In this document: piece by piece, positions 40,574 through 48,761 of the stretch | Position numbering within the stretch: the stretch's first letter is position 1 | How the letters are laid out: each line of letters opens with the position of its first letter | Source of the DNA: Actinocrinis sp035650855 | GTDB taxonomy: Bacteria; Actinomycetota; Actinomycetes; Streptomycetales; Catenulisporaceae | Direction: 5' to 3' | DNA: 64,000 nt | Assembly (NCBI RefSeq): GCF_035650855.1 | Contig: NZ_DASRGV010000315.1 | Coordinates: forward strand, 1-64,000 | Notes under the pieces: generated by a model | Told to the model about the DNA's origin: nothing | What the model saw: the letters and a program-made list of their open reading frames with translations, nothing else | Database searches by the model: none | Position numbers and translations under genes: made by a program

Positions 40574-41736
40574 ACGACCCCGGCCAGCGCCAGGTCGCTC
40601 TCTACGACACCACGTTGCGCGAGGGTGGCCAGGCTCCCGAGGTGAATTTGGACGCGCAGGCCAAGGTGCGGCTCGCCCGCGCCCTCGTCGCGACGGGCGC
40701 GGACGCGATCGAGGCCGGTTATCCGATGACCTCGCCGGGCGAATTCGAGGCCGTACACGCGGTGGCCGGCGAGGTCGGCGGCTCGGTCATCGTGGCGGCG
40801 CTGGCCAGGGCCAACCGGATCGACGTCATGCGCGCCAACGCCGCTCTGGCCGGAGCGGCGCGGCCGCGCATCACCGTGTTCGTACAGGTCTCCGAGGTCC
40901 AGGCGCGTGCGGCCGGTCTGACGCTCGACCAGATGGCGCAGCGCGCCCGCGAATCCGTGGCCCGGGCCCGTGACCTGGTCGCCGACGTGCAGCTGTCGCT
41001 CGGCGACGTTCCGCGGGCGCAGCCCGGGTTCGTCGCCGAGCTCGCGCGCGCCGCGGCGGAGGCCGGAGCGGGCACGATCTCGCTGGTGGACAGCGCCGGA
41101 GTGGCCACGCCGGAGGAGATCGGGCGGGCCGTGGCCGGGGTGCGGGAGGCCCTGGCCGGCCTGCCGGCCAGCGTGTCAGTCCACTGCCACGACGACCTCG
41201 GGCTGGCCACCGCGAACGCGTTCGCCGGAGTGCTCGCCGGCGCCGATCAAGTCGAGTGCTCGGTCAACGGGGTCGGCGAGCGGGCCGGGAACACGGCGCT
41301 GGAGGAAATCGCGGTGCTGCTGCGGGTCAAGGGTCCGGCTCACGGAGTCGATTGCGCGGTGCGTCCAGCCGAGCTCGCCTCGGCCAGCGCGATCGTCGAA
41401 CTGGCCACCGGGTATTCGGTCTCCTGGAACAAGGCCGTGGTCGGCCGGCACGCCTTCGTGCACAGCGCCGGAGTCCATCAGGACGCGGTGTTGGCGGACG
41501 ATTCGAGCTACGGCGCGCTCGGCTCGGTGTTCGGCGCCGCCCCGGGCCTGGCCCTGGGCAAGCACACGAGCCTGGCTGGACTGCGCGCCGCTCTGGTCGC
41601 CTCCGGCGCGTCGCCGACCACTCGCGAACTGGCCGACATGTACCGACGCCTCAAGGAACTCGCCGACGCCGGGCGAAGCCCGCTCACCCTCGCCGACCTT
41701 CTCCCGGCGGCCGAATCCGGCAGGAGTGGGCGATGA
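40570..41736 (+). CDS. 2-isopropylmalate/homocitrate synthase-like enzyme (DRE-TIM family)
   Basis: Aldol-type enzyme of 388 residues that condenses acetyl-CoA with a 2-oxoacid. YDTTLREGGQAPEV is the DRE-TIM signature, HCHDDLGLATANA gives the metal-binding His pair and NGVGERAGN the Claisen-condensing loop. There is no C-terminal leucine-binding regulatory domain, as in homocitrate and other dedicated synthases. In this operon it probably builds a branched or chain-extended acid or amino-acid precursor for the adenylation enzyme. The 2-oxoacid cannot be predicted. The start overlaps the previous stop by four bases. Confidence 0.87.
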   Translation: MNDPGQRQVALYDTTLREGGQAPEVNLDAQAKVRLARALVATGADAIEAGYPMTSPGEFEAVHAVAGEVGGSVIVAALARANRIDVMRANAALAGAARPRITVFVQVSEVQARAAGLTLDQMAQRARESVARARDLVADVQLSLGDVPRAQPGFVAELARAAAEAGAGTISLVDSAGVATPEEIGRAVAGVREALAGLPASVSVHCHDDLGLATANAFAGVLAGADQVECSVNGVGERAGNTALEEIAVLLRVKGPAHGVDCAVRPAELASASAIVELATGYSVSWNKAVVGRHAFVHSAGVHQDAVLADDSSYGALGSVFGAAPGLALGKHTSLAGLRAALVASGASPTTRELADMYRRLKELADAGRSPLTLADLLPAAESGRSGR

Positions 41737-42920
41737 GCGCGATCGCGACCACGCATGTCGGCAGCTTGGTGCGGCCGACCGAGCTGCGGCCCTTTCTGCT
41801 CGCCAGGCATCATCGGACCCCCTATGACGAGGCGGAGTTCGAGCGGGTGCTCGCGCAATGCGTCGATGACGCGGTGCGCGACCAGGTGGCCGCCGGCGTC
41901 GACATCGTCTCGGACGGCGAGTTCGGCAAGACGCTGACCTGGGCGACGTATATCAGGGAACGACTCGACGGTTTCGAGGAGCGGCCACTCGGGGACGGCG
42001 AGCCCGAGCCGCAGCGCTTCGGTTTGGACCGCCGCGCATTCCCGGAGTTCTTCGCGGAGTACGACCGCGTCCAGTTCCCGGAAGGCCAACCCGAGCGGGG
42101 CCTGGAATGGGTGTGCACCGGACCGATCCGCTATCGCGGACAACGGGAGCTGCGCCGCGACATCGCCAATCTGCGCGCGGCGGCGGAACGACACGGAGCG
42201 CGCGGCGCATTCCTGCCGGTCGTGGCGCCGGGGAGCGTGATGCCAGTACGCCGCGACGAGTTCTACGGCACGGAGCGCGAGTTCGCGCTGGCCGTCGCCG
42301 ATGCCCTGCGCGTCGAGTACACCGAGATCGTGAACGCCGGCCTGTACGTGCAGATCGATGACGCGTACCTGACCATGATGCACGACTCGATGGTGCACGC
42401 GCCGAATGCGGGCCCTGAGACCGCGCGCGAGTTCCGCGAGTGGGCCGAGCTGCGTATCAGTTCCCTCAACCGTGCGCTGGAAGGCGTTCCGCCGGAACGC
42501 GTGCGCTATCACGTGTGCTGGGGAAGCTGGAACGGGCCGCACACCGGCGACGTGCCCCTGCGCGAGATCTTGGACTTAATCCTCCAGGTGAACGCCGGTT
42601 CCTACGCCATCGAGCAGGCCAATCCGCGGCACGAGCACGAGTGGGCGGTGTGGGAGGACGTCGCCCTCCCGGAAGGCAAGCGGCTGATTCCCGGAGTGAT
42701 CAGCCACGCGACCAACATCGTCGAACATCCGGACCTGGTCGCGGAACGCTTGCTGCGCAACGCGCGCCTCGTCGGATCCGATCGCATCGACGCGGGCACG
42801 GACTGCGGATTCGCGCAGACCCCGTTCAGTGCCCGAGTGCACCCGTCGATCATGTGGGCGAAGCTTCGCGCGCTCGCGGAAGGCGCCCGGATCGCCTCCA
42901 AAACGCTGGGGCTGGCATAG
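41733..42920 (+). CDS. MetE C-terminal-domain-like zinc methyltransferase/lyase
   Basis: The 395-residue protein matches the C-terminal half of cobalamin-independent methionine synthase. TTHVGSLVRP begins it, VSDGEFGK, HVCWGSWNG with the zinc His-Cys pair, IEQANPRHE with the Glu ligand and GTDCGFAQ with the last Cys follow. The N-terminal folate domain of true MetE is missing, as in stand-alone family members such as epoxyalkane:coenzyme M transferase. The enzyme thus moves an alkyl group to or from a thiol; its partners are unknown. Start and stop are coupled with both neighbours. Confidence 0.82.
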   Translation: MSAIATTHVGSLVRPTELRPFLLARHHRTPYDEAEFERVLAQCVDDAVRDQVAAGVDIVSDGEFGKTLTWATYIRERLDGFEERPLGDGEPEPQRFGLDRRAFPEFFAEYDRVQFPEGQPERGLEWVCTGPIRYRGQRELRRDIANLRAAAERHGARGAFLPVVAPGSVMPVRRDEFYGTEREFALAVADALRVEYTEIVNAGLYVQIDDAYLTMMHDSMVHAPNAGPETAREFREWAELRISSLNRALEGVPPERVRYHVCWGSWNGPHTGDVPLREILDLILQVNAGSYAIEQANPRHEHEWAVWEDVALPEGKRLIPGVISHATNIVEHPDLVAERLLRNARLVGSDRIDAGTDCGFAQTPFSARVHPSIMWAKLRALAEGARIASKTLGLA

Positions 42921-44063
42921 ATGAGCACTCAAGACACTGAGGCGGAACAGCACAAGACGCGCCTGCGGGTACGCGAAGTGCTTGAGCGCGAGGTACTGCC
43001 CTTTGCCGAGCAGTGGGAGGATCAGGGCTATATCGACCGCAGCGGCTGGATCTCCCTCGCCGAAGCCGGATTATTCGCGCTGCCGCACGCAGGACCGGGA
43101 TTCCTTGACAGCGCGGTGTTCCTCGAAGAGCTCGGCCGCACAGGCTACGCCGGAATCCGAGCCGCTATCGGCGTGCACGCATATATGGCCCCTTCATATC
43201 TGATCAAGTTCGGATCGGCGCGGCAACAGGAGAGCTATCTGCCCGCGATCCGCCGAGCGGAGCGCATCGCCGCCCTCGCGTTGAGCGAGGAAGGCGCCGG
43301 CACCGACCTGGGCTCCGTGCGCACGCGCGCCGAACCCGACGAGAACGGCGGCTACCTGCTGTCCGGCCGCAAGCTGCACGTCGCCAACGGCTCGCAAGCC
43401 GGACTCATCATCACCCTCGCCCGCGTCGGACCGGCGGACAGCGACGCTGAACAGCAACGGGGCCTGTCTCGCCTAGCCCTTTTCGCCGTCGACGCGAGGG
43501 CGCGCGGCGTGGCCGCGACCCCCGAGCCGATGCTGGGATGGCGCACCGCGGACGTGTGCACGGTCGACTTCGACAACGTCCGCCTCCCGGGCGACGCGGT
43601 CATCGGAAAGCCCGGCCGGACGTTGATCTATCTCGCGCAGGCGCTGGAATTCGAGCGCTTAGTCGCCGGGCTGCTGGCGGTGGGCGGCACGGCGTTCTGC
43701 GTGTCGCTGCTCGACGAGTTCGCGCGCAGCCATCGGATCAACGGCGCCGCGCTCAGCGCGAACCAGGCCGTCCGGCACCGCGTCGCCGATCTGTCCGCCG
43801 ACCTCGCGCTGGTCGAGCAGTACGGCCGCTACGCCGCGCAACAGCACGCCCTGGGCCGTCTCGACGCGCGCGTCGCGTCCATCCTCAAGCTCAAAGCGAC
43901 CGAGCTAGCCGTCACGGCCGCGCAAGCCTGCATGCAATTCCACGGCGCGAGAGGATACGCGGCCGACAGCGCGGCTGCTCGCGTATTCCTGGACGCGGCC
44001 GCGGGAACGATCGCCGCCGGCCCGAGCGAGCTGATGCGCGAGCTCATCTTCGAGTCCCGCTGA
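42921..44063 (+). CDS. Acyl-CoA dehydrogenase-like flavoenzyme
   Basis: The 380 residues form a complete acyl-CoA dehydrogenase fold: N-terminal helical part, a middle FAD segment (AALALSEEGAGTDLGSVRT, YLLSGRKLHVANGS) and a C-terminal helical domain with QFHGARGYAADSA. It starts on the base after the MetE-like stop. In biosynthetic operons such enzymes desaturate carrier- or CoA-bound acyl groups, including carrier-bound amino acids. It is the last gene of the run. The catalytic Glu position could not be fixed by eye. Confidence 0.88.
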   Translation: MSTQDTEAEQHKTRLRVREVLEREVLPFAEQWEDQGYIDRSGWISLAEAGLFALPHAGPGFLDSAVFLEELGRTGYAGIRAAIGVHAYMAPSYLIKFGSARQQESYLPAIRRAERIAALALSEEGAGTDLGSVRTRAEPDENGGYLLSGRKLHVANGSQAGLIITLARVGPADSDAEQQRGLSRLALFAVDARARGVAATPEPMLGWRTADVCTVDFDNVRLPGDAVIGKPGRTLIYLAQALEFERLVAGLLAVGGTAFCVSLLDEFARSHRINGAALSANQAVRHRVADLSADLALVEQYGRYAAQQHALGRLDARVASILKLKATELAVTAAQACMQFHGARGYAADSAAARVFLDAAAGTIAAGPSELMRELIFESR

Positions 44064-44095
44064 TCCGAGCCCCGCTGACTCGAGTCCCGCCGACT
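44051..44095. repeat. Three 15-bp direct repeats over the acyl-CoA dehydrogenase stop codon
   Basis: Three imperfect copies of CGAGTCCCGCTGACT follow one another. The first includes the end of the gene and its TGA, so the stop codon motif is duplicated downstream. Probably a recent slippage duplication. Confidence 0.85.
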
Positions 44096-44117
44096 CGTCG
44101 AAGGGATCGAACAACCG

Positions 44118-44283
44118 TCGAAGCGCTTGCTTTCATTTCGACAGGCTCGTTCCCACCGCTCAGCCGTCGTGGATCAAGGCTCTGCCAGCGGTTCTTTCGC
44201 TGCGCCGTGCAGCCCCGTCGATCTCGCATTTCCTTCTGGACAGCGTGAATCGCCGCCGGTATCCCTGAGTCGAAGCGCTTCGA
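44118..44283. promoter_or_regulatory. Two LacI-type operators upstream of the GH12 gene
   Basis: TCGAAGCGCTTGCT (44118-44131) and the perfect palindrome TCGAAGCGCTTCGA (44270-44283) share the AGCGCT centre typical of LacI-family sugar regulators such as CebR/CelR, whose box is TGGGAGCGCTCCCA. They lie 225 and 72 bases before the GH12 start. The regulator itself is not in the window. Confidence 0.6.
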
Positions 44284-44354
44284 TGCCGCGGCTGGATGCG
44301 ACGCCTCTGCGCGGTACCGCGCCGAACGACCCACAGAGAAAGAGGACACCCACG

Positions 44355-45539
44355 ATGTCAGAATCCGAAGGGCGCGCTGCGCGGCGCAGTGCACCGCGCA
44401 GTGCCGCATTCCGCAAACGAAGCCGAATGGCCGCCGCGACCGCGGCAGTGCTCGTCACCACCGCGGTCGCCGGGCTGGCCGTCGCCCAATCCGCCAGCGC
44501 CGCGAGCGGATGCCAGGTCTCGTATACCGCCAACTCGTGGCCGGGCGGCTTCACCGCGAGCATCTCGATCACGAACCTCGGCTCGCCGCTCACCAGCTGG
44601 ACGCTCGGCTTCACCCTGCCGGGCAACGAGAGCGTCACGCAGGGCTGGAGCGCCGGCTTCAGCCAGTCCGGCCAGAACGTGACCGCCGCCAACGCCTCCT
44701 ACAACGGCTCGCTGGGCACGAACGCGAGCACCAGCATCGGATTCAACGGCAGCTATACCGGCTCCAGCTTCCCGGGCAACCCGACCTCGTTCACGCTCAA
44801 CGGCACGACGTGCACCGGCGCGGTCGCCACCGGCTCGCCGACGCGCACCTCCACGCCCACGCCCACGCCCACCCCGACACCGACGCCCACTCCGACGCCG
44901 ACCTCGTCCGGGTCCTCCGGCTACCTCTACGAGGACTCCGGCCAGTGGGCGCAGTACTCCATCGGCGGCTACACCATCTACAACGACGAGTGGGGCAGCG
45001 ACCACGGCGCCCAGACGCTCTGGGTGAAGTCCGCGACCAACTGGGGCGTCTTCTCCACCCAGCCGAGCACGTCGGGCGTCAAGTCCTACGCGAACATCAG
45101 CAAGAGCGTCGGCGTCGCCCTCAACTCGCTCTCGTCGGCGAGCAGCAGCTTCAACGAGACCAATCCGAGCGGCGGCAACTGGGAGTCCGCCTACGACGTG
45201 TGGCTCAACGGCTCCGGCATCGAGGTCATGGTCTGGACCGACGTGAGCGGCAACGTCGGCCCGCTCGGCTCGTCGGTGGGCACCCTGACCCTCGACGGCA
45301 ACACCTGGACCCTCTACGCCGGCAACAACGGCTCCAACCCCACCTACTCGTTCGTGCGCAGCGGAAACGAGAGCTCGGGCACGGTCAACCTGCTCGACCT
45401 GCTGAAGTACCTGGAGAACACGAAGGGCTACTTCTCCAACCCGACGCTCTCGACCATCCAGTACGGCTGGGAGATCAGCGGCACGAACAACACGCAGGAG
45501 AACTTCACCATCAACAGCTACTCGGCCAGCGCCTCCTGA
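44355..45539 (+). CDS. Secreted GH12 endoglucanase with N-terminal CBM2
   Basis: Secreted enzyme of 394 residues acting on cellulose or xyloglucan. A signal peptide (basic start, then AAATAAVLVTTAVAGLAVA, cut after QSASA) is followed by a family 2 cellulose-binding module (GCQVSYTANSWPGGF ... FTLNGTTC), a PT-repeat linker and a C-terminal GH12 catalytic domain (YTIYNDEWGSDHGAQTLWV). Catalytic Glu candidates are Glu290 in GIEVMVWTD and Glu373 in YGWEISG. Placing the module before the catalytic domain is less common than after it. Two LacI-type operators precede the gene and a strong hairpin follows. Confidence 0.93.
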   Translation: MSESEGRAARRSAPRSAAFRKRSRMAAATAAVLVTTAVAGLAVAQSASAASGCQVSYTANSWPGGFTASISITNLGSPLTSWTLGFTLPGNESVTQGWSAGFSQSGQNVTAANASYNGSLGTNASTSIGFNGSYTGSSFPGNPTSFTLNGTTCTGAVATGSPTRTSTPTPTPTPTPTPTPTPTSSGSSGYLYEDSGQWAQYSIGGYTIYNDEWGSDHGAQTLWVKSATNWGVFSTQPSTSGVKSYANISKSVGVALNSLSSASSSFNETNPSGGNWESAYDVWLNGSGIEVMVWTDVSGNVGPLGSSVGTLTLDGNTWTLYAGNNGSNPTYSFVRSGNESSGTVNLLDLLKYLENTKGYFSNPTLSTIQYGWEISGTNNTQENFTINSYSASAS

Positions 45540-45549
45540 CGCACGCCGC

Positions 45550-45589
45550 GATCGGGGGGAGCGGATCCAACCCTCCGCTCCCCCCGATC
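45550..45589. terminator. Bidirectional hairpin between the GH12 and esterase genes
   Basis: A perfect 16-base stem (GATCGGGGGGAGCGGA with its complement) and an 8-base loop lie 10 bases after the GH12 stop and 23 bases from the stop of the convergent esterase gene. Confidence 0.85.
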
Positions 45590-45612
45590 AGCGTTCTGCC
45601 AACCGGTCGCGG

Positions 45613-46989
45613 TCAGCGGCTCGGATGCGGCTCAGGGTTCTGCACGAGCAGGCGGGCCGGGCGGTAGCGGACGAACGCGGCGCCGTCGAGGTTCAGCGCC
45701 GTGGCGGCGGCCTGCAGGTTCGCGGCGGTGGTGCTGGCGCCCCAGTGCCCGTCGGCGGCCCGCTGGCTCACCGTGTCGAGCGCGGCGACGATCTCGGCGG
45801 TGGTGAAGTTGCAGTGGCCTTGGCGGGCGACGAACGCCTGGCGCAGCAGGGCGCTGTCGCCGGCGGCGCGGACCTTCTGGGCGAACGCGCTTTCCTGCTC
45901 GACCGGGACGAGCTGGTCGGAGGTGGTGTGCACGTCGAGCAGCGGCACGCCCAGGTGTCCGCTGTTGGTCGAGGTGGCCCGCATCGCGGCCAGCGAGCCG
46001 GGCTCGGCGGTGTAGTGCGCGCCGCGGGTGAGCGCCGTGAGATCCGCGTCGAGATCCAACCCGGCCTGCCGATACAGGGCGCGTACCTGCTCGTAGTGGG
46101 CTGATCCGCGCAGCAGCGCGGCGTAGTCGAGCCCTGCGTTCCAGCTGCTGTCCCCGCCCGCCGCCAGCTCGATGTAGTAGCGGCCGAACTCGATGAACTG
46201 CAGCTGGCCGGAGGTGAGCCAGGTGTACTCCTGCGCTTCCTGCCCGGCGTAGTCGCGCGGGGCGGGGGCGCCGGCACCGGGCGCCCAGTCCGATTCGTTG
46301 AGCAGCGCCGAGGCTAGCGCGATACGGGCACGTCCAGAAGCGTTCGACTGCGCCTGCGTGATCGCGGTGACCATCTGCGTGGCGGCCGCGGCGCCCGCGT
46401 CCGGGGATGCGTAGTCGCGGATCGGGATGCCGGAGGCGCCGGGCAGCAGCGTCGTGATCGCGTACTCGGCGTTGAGCTGATAGTTGTTCAGGTCCACGCC
46501 GCCGGCGACCAGGCCACACAGGTTGAGCGCGGCGTTGATCCGCCCGGCGCCGTCCTGGGCGATCTGGCTGTTGATCAGGCCGCCCATGGATTCGCCGACC
46601 GCGAGGACCCGCTTGGGCGCGCCGAGCAGCCGCGAGGCGGCGGTGAGGGTGGCGAACTGGTCGCGTTCGGCGCTGGCCAGGGCCCACCAGGAGCCGTTCG
46701 GGTCGTAGGAGGACCCGGCCAGCGCATAGCCCTGATTCAGCAGCGCGTCGGCGCTGGCCTGGCTCGGCGCGTCGGCGGCGGTCAGCGGGCCGAAGCCGTG
46801 GCTGAACAGGATCAGGGTGCCGTTCCAGTGCGCCGGGGTGTCGGCGATCCAGGTCGCACCGTCGGCCAGGGTGCCGGTGTAGTGCCCGGCGGGCACCGCG
46901 GCGGGAGTCACGGCCGCGCTGGCGGCGCCGGCTCCGGCCGCGAGGGTGAGGCAGAGGGTGGTGAAGAGTGCGGGCATGCGTCGTTGCAT
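45613..46989 (-). CDS. Secreted alpha/beta hydrolase (esterase/peptidase-like)
   Basis: The 458 residues start with a signal peptide (MQRRMPALFTTLCLTLAAGA, cleavage near ASAA). The nucleophile elbow is VGESMGGLI, an acid lies in VHTTSDQLVP and the His in RQGHCNFT, all in order for an alpha/beta hydrolase. TLILFSHGFGPL probably supplies the oxyanion hole. A lid-like insertion of about 140 residues lies in the middle. The ATG at 46989 has AGGAAGG six bases upstream. The substrate is unknown; esters of plant polymers are plausible beside cellulase genes. Confidence 0.83.
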   Translation of the reverse strand: MQRRMPALFTTLCLTLAAGAGAASAAVTPAAVPAGHYTGTLADGATWIADTPAHWNGTLILFSHGFGPLTAADAPSQASADALLNQGYALAGSSYDPNGSWWALASAERDQFATLTAASRLLGAPKRVLAVGESMGGLINSQIAQDGAGRINAALNLCGLVAGGVDLNNYQLNAEYAITTLLPGASGIPIRDYASPDAGAAAATQMVTAITQAQSNASGRARIALASALLNESDWAPGAGAPAPRDYAGQEAQEYTWLTSGQLQFIEFGRYYIELAAGGDSSWNAGLDYAALLRGSAHYEQVRALYRQAGLDLDADLTALTRGAHYTAEPGSLAAMRATSTNSGHLGVPLLDVHTTSDQLVPVEQESAFAQKVRAAGDSALLRQAFVARQGHCNFTTAEIVAALDTVSQRAADGHWGASTTAANLQAAATALNLDGAAFVRYRPARLLVQNPEPHPSR

Positions 46990-47162
46990 GGAAACGCCTT
47001 CCTGAGGCGAACAGGGGCACTGCGCCATGGCGGCGGAACGACGTGAATGTACGGCAGAATTTTTGTTGCGGTCAAGAGATTGCCGAATATTGCGGGCCAT
47101 ACCCGTCGCGGGTCGGCGCGGCCGGAGGTTGACGCATTCCGATATAGGCATATGATGGCGCC

Positions 47163-47525
47163 GTGGCACGAGCGGCGACGACCTCCGACGCGTTCAACGC
47201 GATCGCCGAGCCGCAGCGGCGCGAGATCCTGGTGCTGCTGCGGGGCGGCGAGCGGCCGGTGACCGACCTGGCCCGGGATCTGGGGATGACCCAGCCGCAA
47301 GCCTCCAAGCACCTGCGGGTGCTGCGCGAGGTCGGGCTGGTGCGCGTCCGTGAGGCGGGCAAGCGGCGGCTGTATGGCCTGGACGCGCGCGGCCTGAGGC
47401 CGATCCACGCGTGGGTGGGCGGATTCGAACGGTTCTGGAACGAGAGCTTCGACCGGCTGGACGCATACGTGCAGGAGTTGAAGCAGGCAAGTCAGGAGGC
47501 GGCACCGGATGACGGCGAACAGTAA
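47163..47525 (+). CDS. ArsR-family regulator
   Basis: Winged-helix repressor of 120 residues: AIAEPQRREILVLLRGGERPVTDLA, with the recognition helix in MTQPQASKHLRVLREVGLV, is the standard ArsR form used with SRPBCC partner genes. No cysteine metal site is visible, so it is not a classical metal sensor. The GTG start is the only close one. It overlaps the next gene by 17 bases, giving a coupled ArsR-SRPBCC-reductase operon. Confidence 0.88.
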   Translation: MARAATTSDAFNAIAEPQRREILVLLRGGERPVTDLARDLGMTQPQASKHLRVLREVGLVRVREAGKRRLYGLDARGLRPIHAWVGGFERFWNESFDRLDAYVQELKQASQEAAPDDGEQ

Positions 47526-48048
47526 CGGCGGCGGGCCCGCGGACACGACCGCGGACCGCGAGATCGTGATCTCCCGGCTGATCGGCGCCCCGCGGGAGCT
47601 GGTGTTCGAGGCGTTCACGCGCGTGCGGCACCTGGCGCGGTGGTGGGGGCCAGAGGGCTTCACCACCACGACGCGGTCCTTCGAGTTCCGCGTCGGCGGG
47701 ACGTGGGACTTCGTGATGCACGGGCCGGACGGCACCGACTACCAGGAGTGGATCACCTACACCGAGATCGTGCCGCCCGAGCGGATCGCGCTGCTGCACG
47801 GCGAGTCCCGCGACGACCCCGACGCCTTCGAGTCGGTGCTGACCTTCGAGCCCGTGCCGACCTTCGAGCCGGCCGGTGGGCAGACCCGGATCGTGATGCG
47901 CACGGTGTTCCCGACCAAGGAGCTGCGCGCGCAGGCCGTGGAGAAGTACCACGCGATCGAGGGCGGCGAGCAGACCCTGCGCAACCTGGCGCACTACGTC
48001 GCCGAACTCGCCTCGAACCGGACCGCACCGAAGGGAGCACAGGACTGA
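47509..48048 (+). CDS. SRPBCC (AHSA1-like) protein
   Basis: The 179 residues form a START-like ligand pocket. VISRLIGAPRELVFEAFT starts it, ARWWGPEGFTTTTRSFEF and GGTWDFVMHGPDGTDY follow, and the C-terminal helix contains GGEQTLRNLAHYV. Proteins of this AHSA1 branch are almost always encoded after an ArsR gene, as here. The physiological ligand is unknown. Its stop and the next start share TGATG. Confidence 0.88.
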   Translation: MTANSNGGGPADTTADREIVISRLIGAPRELVFEAFTRVRHLARWWGPEGFTTTTRSFEFRVGGTWDFVMHGPDGTDYQEWITYTEIVPPERIALLHGESRDDPDAFESVLTFEPVPTFEPAGGQTRIVMRTVFPTKELRAQAVEKYHAIEGGEQTLRNLAHYVAELASNRTAPKGAQD

Positions 48049-48713
48049 TGGCCGGGAAGGTGTTCTTCAGCGTGACGATGTCGCTGGACGGCTTCATGGC
48101 GCCGGACGACGCACCCGTCGAGCTCGTCTTCTCGCCCGAGGGCCGCGGCGATCCGCGGGTCCGACGCTGGATGACGAAGTGGTCGGCGCTGCAGTCGTGG
48201 GTCTTCCCGCAGCGGTGGTTCCGGGAGAACCTCAAGCTCGGCGAAGGCGGGGAGGAAGGAGTCGACAACGACGTCGTGCGGGCGACCTTCGAGCGCACCG
48301 GCGTGAGCGTCCTGGGCAAGCGGATGTTCGACGCCGGCGAGCTGTCCTGGCCGGCGGAGGCACCGTTCCACACCCCGGTGTTCGTCCTCACCCATACCAA
48401 GCGTGACCCGTGGGAGCGGCCGGGCGGCACCACGTTCCACTTCGTCAACGACGGCATCGAGAGCGCCCTGGAGCAGGCCCGCGCGGCCGCCGGAGAGCGT
48501 GACGTGCGCATCGCCGGCGGAGCCGAGACGATCCAGCAGTACCTGGACGGCGGCCTGATCGACGAGTTCTGCATCACGCTCGCGCCCGTCCTGTTCGGCA
48601 CCGGCATCCGGCTGTTCGACCGCGTGGACCCCGACCGCCTCGTGCTGGAACAGACCCGCGCGGACGCGTCGTCCCGGGTGACCCACCTGACCTACACCGT
48701 CGCGAAGCGCTAG
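48048..48713 (+). CDS. RibD C-terminal/dihydrofolate-reductase-like protein
   Basis: The 221 residues have the DHFR/RibD-C fold: KVFFSVTMSLDGFMAPDD at the N terminus, the NADPH loop VRIAGGAETIQQYLDGGLID and the end LAPVLFGTGIRLFD. Family members reduce small substrates with NADPH; the substrate here is unknown. It is the third gene of the ArsR-SRPBCC unit. A central insertion of about 25 residues (SALQSWVFPQRWFRENLKL) distinguishes it from short homologues. Confidence 0.87.
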   Translation: MAGKVFFSVTMSLDGFMAPDDAPVELVFSPEGRGDPRVRRWMTKWSALQSWVFPQRWFRENLKLGEGGEEGVDNDVVRATFERTGVSVLGKRMFDAGELSWPAEAPFHTPVFVLTHTKRDPWERPGGTTFHFVNDGIESALEQARAAAGERDVRIAGGAETIQQYLDGGLIDEFCITLAPVLFGTGIRLFDRVDPDRLVLEQTRADASSRVTHLTYTVAKR

Positions 48714-48761
48714 CCCGCGTTCCCGCGGCGTGCGGCGTCGGCCCGTGCCCGCGCAGCTCGC

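Noticed and set aside
41733..42920. Calling the MetE-like gene methionine synthase
   Set aside because: Only the C-terminal zinc domain is present; the N-terminal folate domain of true MetE is missing.
44855..44910. Repeated CCGACGCCCAC-like DNA in the GH12 gene
   Set aside because: It encodes the ordinary Pro-Thr linker between cellulose-binding and catalytic domains.
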